A stretch of DNA of 64,000 nt from RAM1 sp943372515 (GTDB taxonomy: Bacteria; Pseudomonadota; Gammaproteobacteria; Burkholderiales; Burkholderiaceae_C). The stretch spans positions 29,728 to 93,727 of the forward strand of contig CALRYY010000003.1 of NCBI GenBank assembly GCA_943372515.1, given 5' to 3'. Position numbers and translations under genes: made by a program. The number at the start of each line of letters is the position of its first letter. The first letter of the stretch is position 1. The notes under the pieces are model-generated. The model made no database searches and was not told the DNA's origin. It worked only from the letters and a program-made list of their open reading frames with translations. Shown here piece after piece: positions 39,873 to 47,938 of the stretch.

Positions 39873-41372
39873 ATGAAGCCGATCTGGATAGTTGACGATG
39901 ACCAGTCCATCCGGTTCGTGCTGGAGAAGGCGCTGCTGCGTGAAGACCTGCCCACGCGCAGCTTCACCAACCCCCGCGAAGTGTTGCTGGCCCTGGAGGA
40001 AGGTAACGACGAGCAGGGCCCGCAGATCCTCGTCAGCGACATCCGCATGCCCGGTGGCTCAGGCCTGGACCTGCTGTCCAAGGTCAAGGAAAAGCACCCC
40101 GGCCTGCCCGTCATCATCATGACGGCGTTCTCGGACCTGGACAGCGCCGTGTCGGCCTTTCAGGGCGGCGCGTTTGAGTACCTGCCCAAGCCGTTCGATC
40201 TGCCCAAGGCGGTGGAACTCATCCGTCGCGCCGTGGAGGAAAGCCAGCGCGAAGAGGTGGCTGAAGAGCGCATGGCCGCCGCCCCTGAAATGCTGGGCCA
40301 GGCGCCCGCCATGCAGGACGTATTCCGCGCGATCGGCCGCCTTTCCCAGAGCAACGTCACGGTCATGATCACCGGTGAATCAGGCTCGGGCAAGGAGCTG
40401 GTGGCACGTGCGCTGCACAAGCATTCACCGCGCGCCAATGGGCCATTCGTGGCGATCAACACCGCTGCAATTCCGAAGGACCTGCTGGAGTCCGAATTGT
40501 TTGGCCATGAGCGCGGCGCCTTCACTGGCGCCCAGACCATGCGCCGCGGCCGCTTTGAGCAGGCCGAAGGCGGCACGCTGTTCCTGGACGAAATCGGCGA
40601 CATGCCGTTTGACCTGCAAACGCGCTTGCTGCGTGTGCTGAGCGACGGGCATTTTTACCGCGTAGGCGGACACAACGCCGTGAAGGCCAATGTGCGCGTG
40701 ATCGCCGCGACCCACCAGGACCTGGAGCAGCGGGTGAAGGAAGGCGTCTTCCGCGAAGACCTGTTTCACCGCCTGAACGTCATCCGTCTGCGCCTGCCGG
40801 CCCTGCGCGAGCGCAAGGAGGACGTGCCCATGCTGACGCGTCATTTCCTGCAGCAAAGCGCCAAACAGCTGGGTGTGGAGCCCAAGCGCATCGCCGACCA
40901 GGCTCTGGCGCAGCTGGGTGGCTTTGGTTTTCCCGGCAATGTGCGCCAGCTGGAGAACATCTGCCACTGGCTGACGGTCATGGCCCCCGCGCAGATGATC
41001 GAGCCCAAGGACCTGCCGCCAGAGGTGGCGGCGCTGGTGCCTGCGGAGCCGGTGGTGCGGGCTGAGGCCGTACGCACGAGCGACGATGCGATCGTCATCG
41101 AGTCACGCGTGGCGTCAACCGTCGCGCCGGGTGCAGAGGGCGCGGTAGCTTTCAGCGGCGCAGGCTGGGAAACCGGCCTGGAAGCCGAAGCCCTGGAGCT
41201 GCTGGCCACCGGCCGTCACGACGTGTGGGACGAGCTGACCAAGCGGTTTGAGTCCAAGCTCATCCTGACCGCACTGGCCAACACGCGGGGCCGCCGCATC
41301 GAGGCCGCGCAAAAGCTCGGCATCGGCCGCAACACCATCACCCGGAAAATCCAGGAACTAGGACTGGAATGA
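39873..41372 (+). CDS. glnG: Nitrogen regulation response regulator NtrC
   Basis: A 499-residue sigma-54 activator. The receiver domain (1-120) has phospho-acceptor Asp56 in SDIRMPG. The AAA+ domain has Walker A GESGSGKE and the sigma-54 contact loop GAFTGA. The C-terminal Fis-type helix-turn-helix reads RRIEAAQKLGIGRNTITRKI. It should bind the sites at 36488 and 36514. The ATG has GAGGTG upstream. There is an Ala/Val-rich linker insertion at about 390-440. Confidence 0.97.
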   Translation: MKPIWIVDDDQSIRFVLEKALLREDLPTRSFTNPREVLLALEEGNDEQGPQILVSDIRMPGGSGLDLLSKVKEKHPGLPVIIMTAFSDLDSAVSAFQGGAFEYLPKPFDLPKAVELIRRAVEESQREEVAEERMAAAPEMLGQAPAMQDVFRAIGRLSQSNVTVMITGESGSGKELVARALHKHSPRANGPFVAINTAAIPKDLLESELFGHERGAFTGAQTMRRGRFEQAEGGTLFLDEIGDMPFDLQTRLLRVLSDGHFYRVGGHNAVKANVRVIAATHQDLEQRVKEGVFREDLFHRLNVIRLRLPALRERKEDVPMLTRHFLQQSAKQLGVEPKRIADQALAQLGGFGFPGNVRQLENICHWLTVMAPAQMIEPKDLPPEVAALVPAEPVVRAEAVRTSDDAIVIESRVASTVAPGAEGAVAFSGAGWETGLEAEALELLATGRHDVWDELTKRFESKLILTALANTRGRRIEAAQKLGIGRNTITRKIQELGLE

Positions 41373-41375
41373 CTG

Positions 41376-42176
41376 TCACCCCGGACTTGATCCGGGGTCC
41401 ATGACGAGTTCCACAACCACCGGTGCGTGATCGCTGGGTTTTTCCCATTTGCGGGGGATGCGGTCGATCCTGCAGGACTTGACCAGGGGCTTGAGCGGCT
41501 CGCTGACCAAAATGTGGTCGATGCGCAGGCCGCGGTTCTTCTGGTAGCCCAGCATGCGGTAGTCCCACCAGCTGTAGCTTTTCTCGGGCTGGTCAAACAT
41601 GCGAAAGCTGTCGGTCAGGCCCAGGCCGATCAGGCGGTTGAAATGATCGCGCTCCTGCACCGTATGATGAATCGTGTCCTTGAGCCCCACCGGGTCAAAT
41701 GAATCGCGGTCCTCGGGCGCCACGTTGAAGTCGCCCAGCAGCACCAGCCGCGGGTGCCGCGTGAGCTCGTCGGCCACATAGCGGTGCAGGCCGCCCAGCC
41801 AGTTCATCTTGTAGGTGAATTTGTCGCTGTCAGGTGCCTGGCCATTGACGAAGTAACCGTTGATCACGCGCACTTCGCCGCCGGGGCCGTCCACCGTGGC
41901 GGCGATCACGCGCGAATGCTCGTCTTCAAAACCCGTGATGTTCTTCACCACGTCACGCACCGGCTGGCGCGACAGGATCGCCACGCCGTTGTAGGTTTTC
42001 TGGCCGAACGCCACGGCGTGGTAGCCCACGGCCTGCAAAGCCTCAAACGGAAACTTGTCGTCCGTCATCTTCAGTTCCTGCAGGCACAGCACATCCACCG
42101 GGTTGGCAGCCAGCCAGTCCAGCACATGCTGCAGCCGGGCGGTGAGCGAATTGACGTTCCAGGTGACGATTTGCAT
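41376..42176 (-). CDS. xth: Exodeoxyribonuclease III
   Basis: A 266-residue AP endonuclease/3'-5' exonuclease of the EEP family for base-excision repair. Catalytic segments are WNVNSLTARL, LQELKMTD (metal Glu), LLGDFNVAPED and SDHAPVVVEL. The last residues (MDPGSSPG) are encoded inside a palindromic repeat, so the original C-terminus has probably been replaced. The gene converges on glnG with 3 bases between the stops. Confidence 0.95.
   Translation of the reverse strand: MQIVTWNVNSLTARLQHVLDWLAANPVDVLCLQELKMTDDKFPFEALQAVGYHAVAFGQKTYNGVAILSRQPVRDVVKNITGFEDEHSRVIAATVDGPGGEVRVINGYFVNGQAPDSDKFTYKMNWLGGLHRYVADELTRHPRLVLLGDFNVAPEDRDSFDPVGLKDTIHHTVQERDHFNRLIGLGLTDSFRMFDQPEKSYSWWDYRMLGYQKNRGLRIDHILVSEPLKPLVKSCRIDRIPRKWEKPSDHAPVVVELVMDPGSSPG
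41378..41398. repeat. REP-like palindrome ACCCCGGA-CTTGA-TCCGGGGT
   Basis: A perfect 8-bp stem with a 5-base loop located between the converging glnG and xth genes and overlapping the last codons of xth. The sequence type (CCCGGA-CTTGA-TCCGGG flanked by a GTCCATGAC-like arm) resembles dispersed intergenic repeats found in many proteobacterial genomes. It may also act as a two-way terminator, though T-runs are lacking. Only one copy is seen in this window. Confidence 0.6.
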
Positions 42177-42206
42177 GAGTCTGCGAAATAGGGGTGTTTG
42201 GGTGAG

Positions 42207-42251
42207 CTTAATCGAGGTTTACCGCCGGGGCTGATTAAGGTGTTCTTAATC
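42207..42251 (+). promoter_or_regulatory. Pair of PmrA/QseB-like response-regulator boxes
   Basis: CTTAAT-CGAGG-TTTACC (42207-42223) and ATTAAG-GTGTT-CTTAAT (42234-42250) both fit the direct-repeat pattern YTTAAK-N5-YTTAAK bound by OmpR-class regulators of the PmrA/QseB/BasR group; the second matches nearly fully. The second unit is also a perfect inverted repeat GATTAAG/CTTAATC. They lie about 70-110 bases before the hemolysin-operon start. No such regulator gene is in this part of the window. Confidence 0.5.
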
Positions 42252-42318
42252 CTGGCCGCCCACCATCTGCTCCATGAACCGTCCACGACCTGTGGGCGGA
42301 TGCCTCAAAGGAGCATGA

Positions 42319-42969
42319 ATGTTGATGGCTACCACCCTGCACCTGTCGGATGGGCCTTGCCCGCCGGGCGACGTTGCCCGCACCCCGCGGCTGGCGGTGC
42401 ATCGCGCTGGCGATGCCACGCGCGGCGGTGTTGAAGAATTTATCCGCCAGGTGTACGCCCGGCGGTTTGGCGCCGATGTGACGGCCTTCGCGCCCGTGCT
42501 GGTGAGCCTGCACGACCCGGTGGACGGCAGCATCGTCGCGGCGGCAGGCTACCGCCAGGCCGCAGGGTCCACCCTGTTCCTGGAACGCTACCTGGACGCG
42601 CCGATCGAGCAGGTGCTGGCCCGCCAGGGCGGCGATGCCCCGGCGCGCGAAGGCATTTTTGAAGTCGGCCACCTGGCGGCGCAGCGCGCGGGCGAGGGGC
42701 GCCGCCTGATCTTCCTGCTGGGCGACCACCTGGCAGGCGCCGGCGCCCAGTGGGTCGTGAGCACCCTGACCGAAGAGCTGCGCCACCTGTTTGTGCGCCT
42801 GGGCATCACACCCCTGGCCCTGGGCCGTGCCGACCCCGCTGTGCTGGGCGATACCGCCGGCCAGTGGGGCAGCTATTACGACCATCACCCCGTCGTGCTG
42901 GCGGGGCAGGTGCAGCAGGCCTTGCGCCTGCTGGCGCGCGGGCGGCGCCATCTGCAGGAGCGCGCATGA
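42319..42969 (+). CDS. Thermostable hemolysin (delta-VPH) family protein, GNAT-like
   Basis: A 216-residue protein of the T_hemolysin family, named for a Vibrio protein but related in fold to GNAT/autoinducer-synthase acyltransferases. Family-typical segments are VEEFIRQVYARRFGADVTAF, GSTLFLERYLDAPIE and EVGHLAAQRAG, the last being the acyl/CoA-site-like loop. AAAGGAG lies 5 bases upstream of the ATG. It heads a tight operon with an AMP-ligase (4-base overlap), a diiron-type protein and an SDR. A role as an acyltransferase in small-molecule synthesis is more likely than membrane lysis, by context. Confidence 0.85.
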   Translation: MLMATTLHLSDGPCPPGDVARTPRLAVHRAGDATRGGVEEFIRQVYARRFGADVTAFAPVLVSLHDPVDGSIVAAAGYRQAAGSTLFLERYLDAPIEQVLARQGGDAPAREGIFEVGHLAAQRAGEGRRLIFLLGDHLAGAGAQWVVSTLTEELRHLFVRLGITPLALGRADPAVLGDTAGQWGSYYDHHPVVLAGQVQQALRLLARGRRHLQERA

Positions 42970-44459
42970 GTCACGACCTGAACGCCGTGGCGCTGAGCGA
43001 CGGCAAGCGCAGCATCACCCATCTGCAAATGAACCAGGCGGTGGATGCCTTTGCCGCCGTATTGCGCGCGCGCGGCACGCGGGTGCTTGCGACCTTGCTG
43101 GACAACTCGCCCGCCTGGGTCGTGGCCGATCTGGCGGCGGGCCAGGCGCAGGCGGTGCACGTGCCCTTGCCCGTGTTTTTCACGCCCGCGCAGATTGGGC
43201 ATGCACTGCAAGCTGCCGGTGTGGATACCGTGCTCGTGGGGCCTGCAGCGCTGGCAGCCTGGCCTGGCGTCACACCCACGGCATGCAGCCTGGTAGGGGA
43301 AGATCTCTTTTTGCTGGCACTGCCCGCGCGCGCCGTGCCCATGCCGCCCGGCACGGCCAAGATCACCTTCACATCAGGCACCACCGGCACGCCCAAGGGC
43401 GTGTGCCTGGGCCGCGATGCGATGCAGCAGGTCGCAGCAGGCATCGGCCAGGCGCTGCAGCCGCTGGGCATCCAGCGGCACCTGTGCGTGCTGCCCCTGG
43501 CCGTGCTGCTGGAAAACATCGCGGGCGTCATGGCACCGCTCGCGCACGGCGCGCAGTGTGTGATCCCGCCGCTGGCCGAAGTGGGCCTGACGGGTTCATC
43601 GGGTTTTGACCCGGCGCTGTTTCATGCGGCGGTCCAGCGCCACCAGCCCCACAGCCTGATCGTGTTGCCCCAGATGCTGGCCGCCTGGGCTGCCTGGCTG
43701 GTGCAGGCCGGCCAGCGAGCCCCCGCCTGCCTTCGCATGGTGGCGGTGGGGGGCGCAGCCGTAGGCGCACGCCTGATCTCGGCGGCGCGCGCCGTGGGCA
43801 TACCGGCGTATGAGGGCTACGGCCTGTCAGAAGGGGCCTCAGTGCAGACCATGAACCTGCCCGGCGCCGACCGGCCCGGCACGGCCGGCAAGCCGCTGCC
43901 TCATGCACGCCTGCGCGTCACCCCCACCGGCCAGATCGAGGTGGCGGGCAGCCTGTTTGCCGGCTACCTGGGCGACCCGGTAGACCAGGCCGCGCCGCCC
44001 AGCTGGTGGCCCACGGGCGACCTGGGCCTGATCGACGCGGACGGTTACCTGCATGTGCAGGGGCGCACCCGCAATGTATTGATCACGGCTTTTGCGCGCA
44101 ACGTCAGCCCTGAATGGGTGGAGTCCACGTTGCGCGACGAAGCCGGCATTGCACAGGCCGTGGTGTTGGGCGATGCGCAGCCTGCGCTGAGCGCCGTGAT
44201 CTGGCCGACCACCCCCACCCTGGCTGACGCTGCCCTGCAGGCGTCGGTAGACGCCGCCAACGCCGCCTTGCCTGACTACGCCCGCGTACACCGCTGGGTG
44301 CGTTGCGTGGTGCCGTTCAGCGCGGCCACGGGCCTGGCCACCGCCAACGGCCGTCCCCAACGCCAGGCAGTGCTGGCCATGCACGCCGCAGCGCTGGGGC
44401 TGGCCGACATCAACCCCATTGAACAAACAGAGAACGGAACACCCCATGAGCTTTCATGA
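42966..44459 (+). CDS. AMP-dependent acyl ligase (acyl-CoA synthetase family)
   Basis: A 497-residue ANL-family adenylating enzyme. Motif A3 ITFTSGTTGTPKG is at 133-145, A5 YGLSEGAS at 285-292 and A7 PTGDLG at 349-354, followed by GRTRNVLITAFARNVSPEWVE. In the A10 position, where most members have a catalytic lysine, the sequence is TANGRPQR, that is arginine 463. It probably activates a fatty or aryl acid for the acyltransferase-like protein upstream. It is short of family average (about 500-550). It overlaps both neighbours. Confidence 0.88.
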   Translation: MSHDLNAVALSDGKRSITHLQMNQAVDAFAAVLRARGTRVLATLLDNSPAWVVADLAAGQAQAVHVPLPVFFTPAQIGHALQAAGVDTVLVGPAALAAWPGVTPTACSLVGEDLFLLALPARAVPMPPGTAKITFTSGTTGTPKGVCLGRDAMQQVAAGIGQALQPLGIQRHLCVLPLAVLLENIAGVMAPLAHGAQCVIPPLAEVGLTGSSGFDPALFHAAVQRHQPHSLIVLPQMLAAWAAWLVQAGQRAPACLRMVAVGGAAVGARLISAARAVGIPAYEGYGLSEGASVQTMNLPGADRPGTAGKPLPHARLRVTPTGQIEVAGSLFAGYLGDPVDQAAPPSWWPTGDLGLIDADGYLHVQGRTRNVLITAFARNVSPEWVESTLRDEAGIAQAVVLGDAQPALSAVIWPTTPTLADAALQASVDAANAALPDYARVHRWVRCVVPFSAATGLATANGRPQRQAVLAMHAAALGLADINPIEQTENGTPHELS

Positions 44460-45123
44460 ACGACTGCTGAAAGACACCCAGCAGGCCCGCGCCGGCCTGC
44501 TGGGCGCACCCATCATCCAGGGCTGCCTGCGTGGCGAGGTATCGCTGCCCAGCTACCTGGCCTTTCTGGAGCAGGCCTGGCACCACGTGCGCCACACGGT
44601 GCCGCTGCTGAAGGCCTGCAAGGCGGCTTTGCCCGCGCACCATGCCTGGCTGCAGGGGCCGCTGGACGAATACGTGGAAGAAGAGCAGGGCCATGACGAA
44701 TGGATCCTGGACGACATCCGTGCCTGCGGTGGCGACGTGGAAGCCGTGCGCCGCAGCCGGCCCGGCCCCGCCGCCGAGGTGATGCTGGCCTATGCCTACG
44801 ACACCATTGCGCGGGGCAACCCGCTGGGCTTTTTTGGCATGGTGCATGTGCTGGAGGGCACCAGCGTGTCGCTGGCGCTGCTGGCCGCTGACAGCATCCA
44901 GAAGCCGCTGGGCCTGCCCGACACGGCCTTCAGCTACCTGCGCTCGCATGGCACGCTGGACCGCGAGCACACAGCACACTTTGCGTTGCTGATGGACGCC
45001 GTCACCGACCCGCAGGACCAGGATGACATCGTGCACGGCGCACGCATGTTCTACCGCCTGTATGGCGATGTGTTCCGCGGCCTGCCCATGCCCGTGGTGC
45101 AGCTGTCGGCGGTGGCGGCATGA
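44446..45123 (+). CDS. Heme-oxygenase-like diiron oxidase/oxygenase (TenA-related)
   Basis: A 225-residue all-helical protein of the heme-oxygenase/TenA fold. Candidate diiron ligands follow the HDO pattern: E42 in FLEQAWHH, E80 and H83 in VEEEQGHDEW, E137 in HVLEGTS, and E174/H178 in LDREHTAHF. Such proteins (for example UndA, SznF-type) use iron and oxygen on fatty acids or amino acids. Often annotated iron-containing redox enzyme or TenA-family regulator. The start MSFHERLL at 44446 overlaps the ligase by 14 bases. Substrate is unknown. Confidence 0.82.
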   Translation: MSFHERLLKDTQQARAGLLGAPIIQGCLRGEVSLPSYLAFLEQAWHHVRHTVPLLKACKAALPAHHAWLQGPLDEYVEEEQGHDEWILDDIRACGGDVEAVRRSRPGPAAEVMLAYAYDTIARGNPLGFFGMVHVLEGTSVSLALLAADSIQKPLGLPDTAFSYLRSHGTLDREHTAHFALLMDAVTDPQDQDDIVHGARMFYRLYGDVFRGLPMPVVQLSAVAA

Positions 45124-45911
45124 AGGCCGACCAGGCCCGTGTGCTGCTGACGGGTGCCACCGGCGGCATTGGCCAGGCCATGGCCCAGGCGCTGGTGCAA
45201 GGTGGCGCCGCCGTGATGCTGGCCGGGCGCAACCCCGCCACGCTCGATGCCCTGGCCGTGCGAATTGAACCCGCCCGCACCCGGGTGGTGTGCCACGAAG
45301 CCGACCTGGCGCAACCGCTGGGCGTGGCCGCGCTGGCTGCCGCTGCGGCGGGCTGGGGCTGCAACGTGGTCGTGCACGCTGCGGGCATTCCGGCGTTTGG
45401 TCCGCTGCAGTCCCTTGCAGGCAAGGACATGGCCGCGGTGCTGCAGACCAACCTGCTGGCGCCCATGCTGCTGACGCAGGCGCTGCTGGCACACCTGTGC
45501 GCCCAGCCGCAGGCGCAGGTGATCTGCGTGGGCTCGGCGCTGGGGCGCATTGGCCTGCCGGGCTACAGCGTGTACAGCGCCAGCAAATTTGGCCTGCGCG
45601 GTTTTGCCGAGGCGCTGCGCCGCGAGCTGGCCGACAGCCCCGTGCGCGTGCAGTACCTGGGCCCGCGCAGCACCCGCACCGCTTTCAACAGCGCGGGCGT
45701 CAATGCCTACAACCAGGCCACGGGTACCGCCATGGACACGCCCGAGGTCGTCGCCACCCACCTGATGGCCCTGCTGGCGTCAGGCGCTGCCGAGCGCTTC
45801 ATCGGATTCCCTGAAGCGCTGGCCGTGCGCATCAACGGCGCCGTGCCGGCGTGGCTGGACGGCAGCTTCAAGACCCATCGCCAAAGCCTCACTGTTTTGC
45901 CATCCACCTGA
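45120..45911 (+). CDS. Short-chain dehydrogenase/reductase
   Basis: A 263-residue classical SDR. The cofactor motif TGATGGIG is at 11-18, HAAG at 86-89, and the catalytic Ser139, Tyr152 and Lys156 (GYSVYSASK) are present. The arginine after the second strand (AGRNP) suggests NADP(H). It overlaps the diiron gene by 4 bases and likely reduces or oxidises the intermediate made by the operon. Confidence 0.9.
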   Translation: MKADQARVLLTGATGGIGQAMAQALVQGGAAVMLAGRNPATLDALAVRIEPARTRVVCHEADLAQPLGVAALAAAAAGWGCNVVVHAAGIPAFGPLQSLAGKDMAAVLQTNLLAPMLLTQALLAHLCAQPQAQVICVGSALGRIGLPGYSVYSASKFGLRGFAEALRRELADSPVRVQYLGPRSTRTAFNSAGVNAYNQATGTAMDTPEVVATHLMALLASGAAERFIGFPEALAVRINGAVPAWLDGSFKTHRQSLTVLPST

Positions 45912-45922
45912 ATCGAGTCACC

Positions 45923-46591
45923 ATGAACACCACATTTTTTTCCACACGCCGTACCTGCCTGGCCGCTGCGCTGGCCACCATCGCTGCCCTGACCTTGCCC
46001 CTGGGCGCCCACGCCGCCAGCGTGGAGGAATCCATCAACGAACTGCAGCGCGACTGGGAAGTGATCCGCTACCAGACGCCTGTGAGCGAGCGCGAAAAGC
46101 GGTTTGAACAGCTCGCTGGCAAAGCGCACAAGCTCAGCGAAGCCTATGCCGGCCGCGCCGAGCCCCTGGTATGGGAGGGCATCATCGTCAGTTCCTGGGC
46201 GGGCGAGAAGGGCGGCCTGGGCGCGCTGGGCCTGGTCAAGCAGGCCAAGGCCCTGTACGAGGCCGCCATCCAGATCGACGGCAACGTGCTGGACGGCTCG
46301 GCCTACAACAGCCTGGGCGTGCTGTACTACAAGGTGCCCGGCTGGCCTGTGGGTTTTGGCGACAAGGCCAAGGCGCGCGACCTGCTGCAAAAGGCCCTGG
46401 CCATCAACCCCAAGGGCATTGACGCCAATTTCTTCTTTGCCGAATACCTGGTGGAAACCAAACACCCCGAAGACGCCGCCGCCTACCTGGAACGCGCCCT
46501 GCAGGCCCCCGGCCGCGCGGGCCGCCAGATTGCTGATGCAGGCCGGCGCGAAGAAGCGCGCCTGTTGCTGGACAAGGTCAAGGGGCGCTGA
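45923..46591 (+). CDS. Exported TPR-repeat protein, end of the hemolysin-family operon
   Basis: A 222-residue periplasmic protein with a signal peptide (about 1-31, GAHAAS) and two or three TPR-like helical repeats (ALYEAAIQIDGNVLDGSAYNSLGVLYY and ARDLLQKALAINPKGIDANFFFAEYL regions). It starts 11 bases after the SDR stop, so it shares the operon. A protein-binding or assembly role is inferred; nothing catalytic is seen. Confidence 0.82.
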   Translation: MNTTFFSTRRTCLAAALATIAALTLPLGAHAASVEESINELQRDWEVIRYQTPVSEREKRFEQLAGKAHKLSEAYAGRAEPLVWEGIIVSSWAGEKGGLGALGLVKQAKALYEAAIQIDGNVLDGSAYNSLGVLYYKVPGWPVGFGDKAKARDLLQKALAINPKGIDANFFFAEYLVETKHPEDAAAYLERALQAPGRAGRQIADAGRREEARLLLDKVKGR

Positions 46592-46600
46592 GCGGGCGCC

Positions 46601-47092
46601 TCAGGCACCCGTGCGCTGGTAAGTCACAAAACTGAACGCGAGCCCGGTGGACGAGGTGTGGGCCTCGCGCGCCACAGGCGACCAGCCGTCACCCAGCGCG
46701 GGCGCATGGGCATCGCCTTCAAAGTCGGCGTCAATTTCGGTGATGACGGCGCGCGTGGCCAGCGGCAGCGCCTGCGCGTAAATCTGCGCCCCGCCGATCA
46801 CCCAGACCGGTGCCCCGGGTGGGCACAGCGCGGTGGCCTGCGCCAGCGAGCCGGCGCGCAACACGCCCTCGGCCTGCCAGTCGGCCTGCCGCGTCACCAC
46901 GATGTTCAGCCGCCCCGGCAAGGGGCGGAACTTGGGCGGCAATGAATCCCAGGTCTTGCGCCCCATGATCACCGGGCAGCCCAGCGTGGTCTGCTTGAAG
47001 TGCGCCATGTCTTCGGGAATGCGCCAGGGAATGGTGTTGTTGCGCCCGATGACGCCGTTGCGCGCCTGGGCCCAGATGAGGTTCAGGTCCAT
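46601..47092 (-). CDS. folA: Dihydrofolate reductase
   Basis: A 163-residue chromosomal-type DHFR. Family segments are IWAQARNGVIGRNNTIPWRIPEDMAHFK (active-site acidic residue in PED), VIMGRKTWDSLP and VWVIGGAQIYAQAL. It regenerates tetrahydrofolate used by thymidylate synthase, encoded 8 bases upstream. Start MDLNLIWAQ at 47092 is set by homology. Confidence 0.96.
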   Translation of the reverse strand: MDLNLIWAQARNGVIGRNNTIPWRIPEDMAHFKQTTLGCPVIMGRKTWDSLPPKFRPLPGRLNIVVTRQADWQAEGVLRAGSLAQATALCPPGAPVWVIGGAQIYAQALPLATRAVITEIDADFEGDAHAPALGDGWSPVAREAHTSSTGLAFSFVTYQRTGA

Positions 47093-47100
47093 GCCGCGCC

Positions 47101-47931
47101 TCAAACGGCCACGGGTGCCTTGATGGCGCCGTGGCACTGGTAGTCCATCACTTCGAAGTCTTCGTACGCATAGTCAAAGATCGAATCAGGCTTGCGCTTG
47201 ATGTTGAGTGTGGGGTACGGGTAGGGCGTGCGGCTCAGTTGCAGCTCGACCTGTTCATGGTGGTTGCTGTAGATGTGGCAGTCGCCGCCGGTCCAGATGA
47301 AGTCGCCCACGGCCAGGTTGCATTGCTGCGCCACCATGTGGGTGAGCAGCGCGTAGCTGGCAATGTTGAACGGCACACCCAGAAAGATATCGGCGCTGCG
47401 CTGGTAGAGCTGGCAGCTCAATTTGCCGGGCTCACCAGCCACCTGCGATGGGGCTACGTAGAACTGGAAGAACGCATGGCAGGGCATCAGCGCCATCTTG
47501 TTCAGCTCGGCCACGTTCCAGGCGCTGACGATGATGCGGCGGCTGTCGGGGTTGGTCTTGAGCGTCTTGATGACTTCTGCGATCTGGTCGATGTGCCCGC
47601 CGTCGGGCGTGGGCCAGCTGCGCCACTGCACGCCATACACCGGCCCCAGGTCGCCGTCGGGTTTGGCCCATTCGTCCCAGATGGTCACGCCGCGTTCGCG
47701 CAGCCAGTTGTTGCTGGACGAGCCGGTCAGGAACCACAGCAGCTCCTGGATGATGGACCGCAGGTGAACCTTCTTGGTGGTGACCAGCGGGAAACCATCA
47801 TTGAGGTCAAAGCGCATCTGGTGGCCAAACACGCTGCGCGTGCCGGTGCCGGTGCGGTCGGTTTTGGGGGTGCCATGGGTGTACACATGGCGCATGAAAT
47901 CTTCGTACTGGGAGCGAACGGGGCGGGTCAT
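47101..47931 (-). CDS. thyA: Thymidylate synthase
   Basis: A 276-residue ThyA enzyme making dTMP from dUMP with methylene-tetrahydrofolate. The catalytic cysteine is in LMPCHAFFQFYV and the conserved RSADIFLGVPFNIASYALL and DCHIYSNHHEQ segments are present. It is co-transcribed with folA, a common pair. Confidence 0.97.
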   Translation of the reverse strand: MTRPVRSQYEDFMRHVYTHGTPKTDRTGTGTRSVFGHQMRFDLNDGFPLVTTKKVHLRSIIQELLWFLTGSSSNNWLRERGVTIWDEWAKPDGDLGPVYGVQWRSWPTPDGGHIDQIAEVIKTLKTNPDSRRIIVSAWNVAELNKMALMPCHAFFQFYVAPSQVAGEPGKLSCQLYQRSADIFLGVPFNIASYALLTHMVAQQCNLAVGDFIWTGGDCHIYSNHHEQVELQLSRTPYPYPTLNIKRKPDSIFDYAYEDFEVMDYQCHGAIKAPVAV

Positions 47932-47938
47932 GCGGCAA

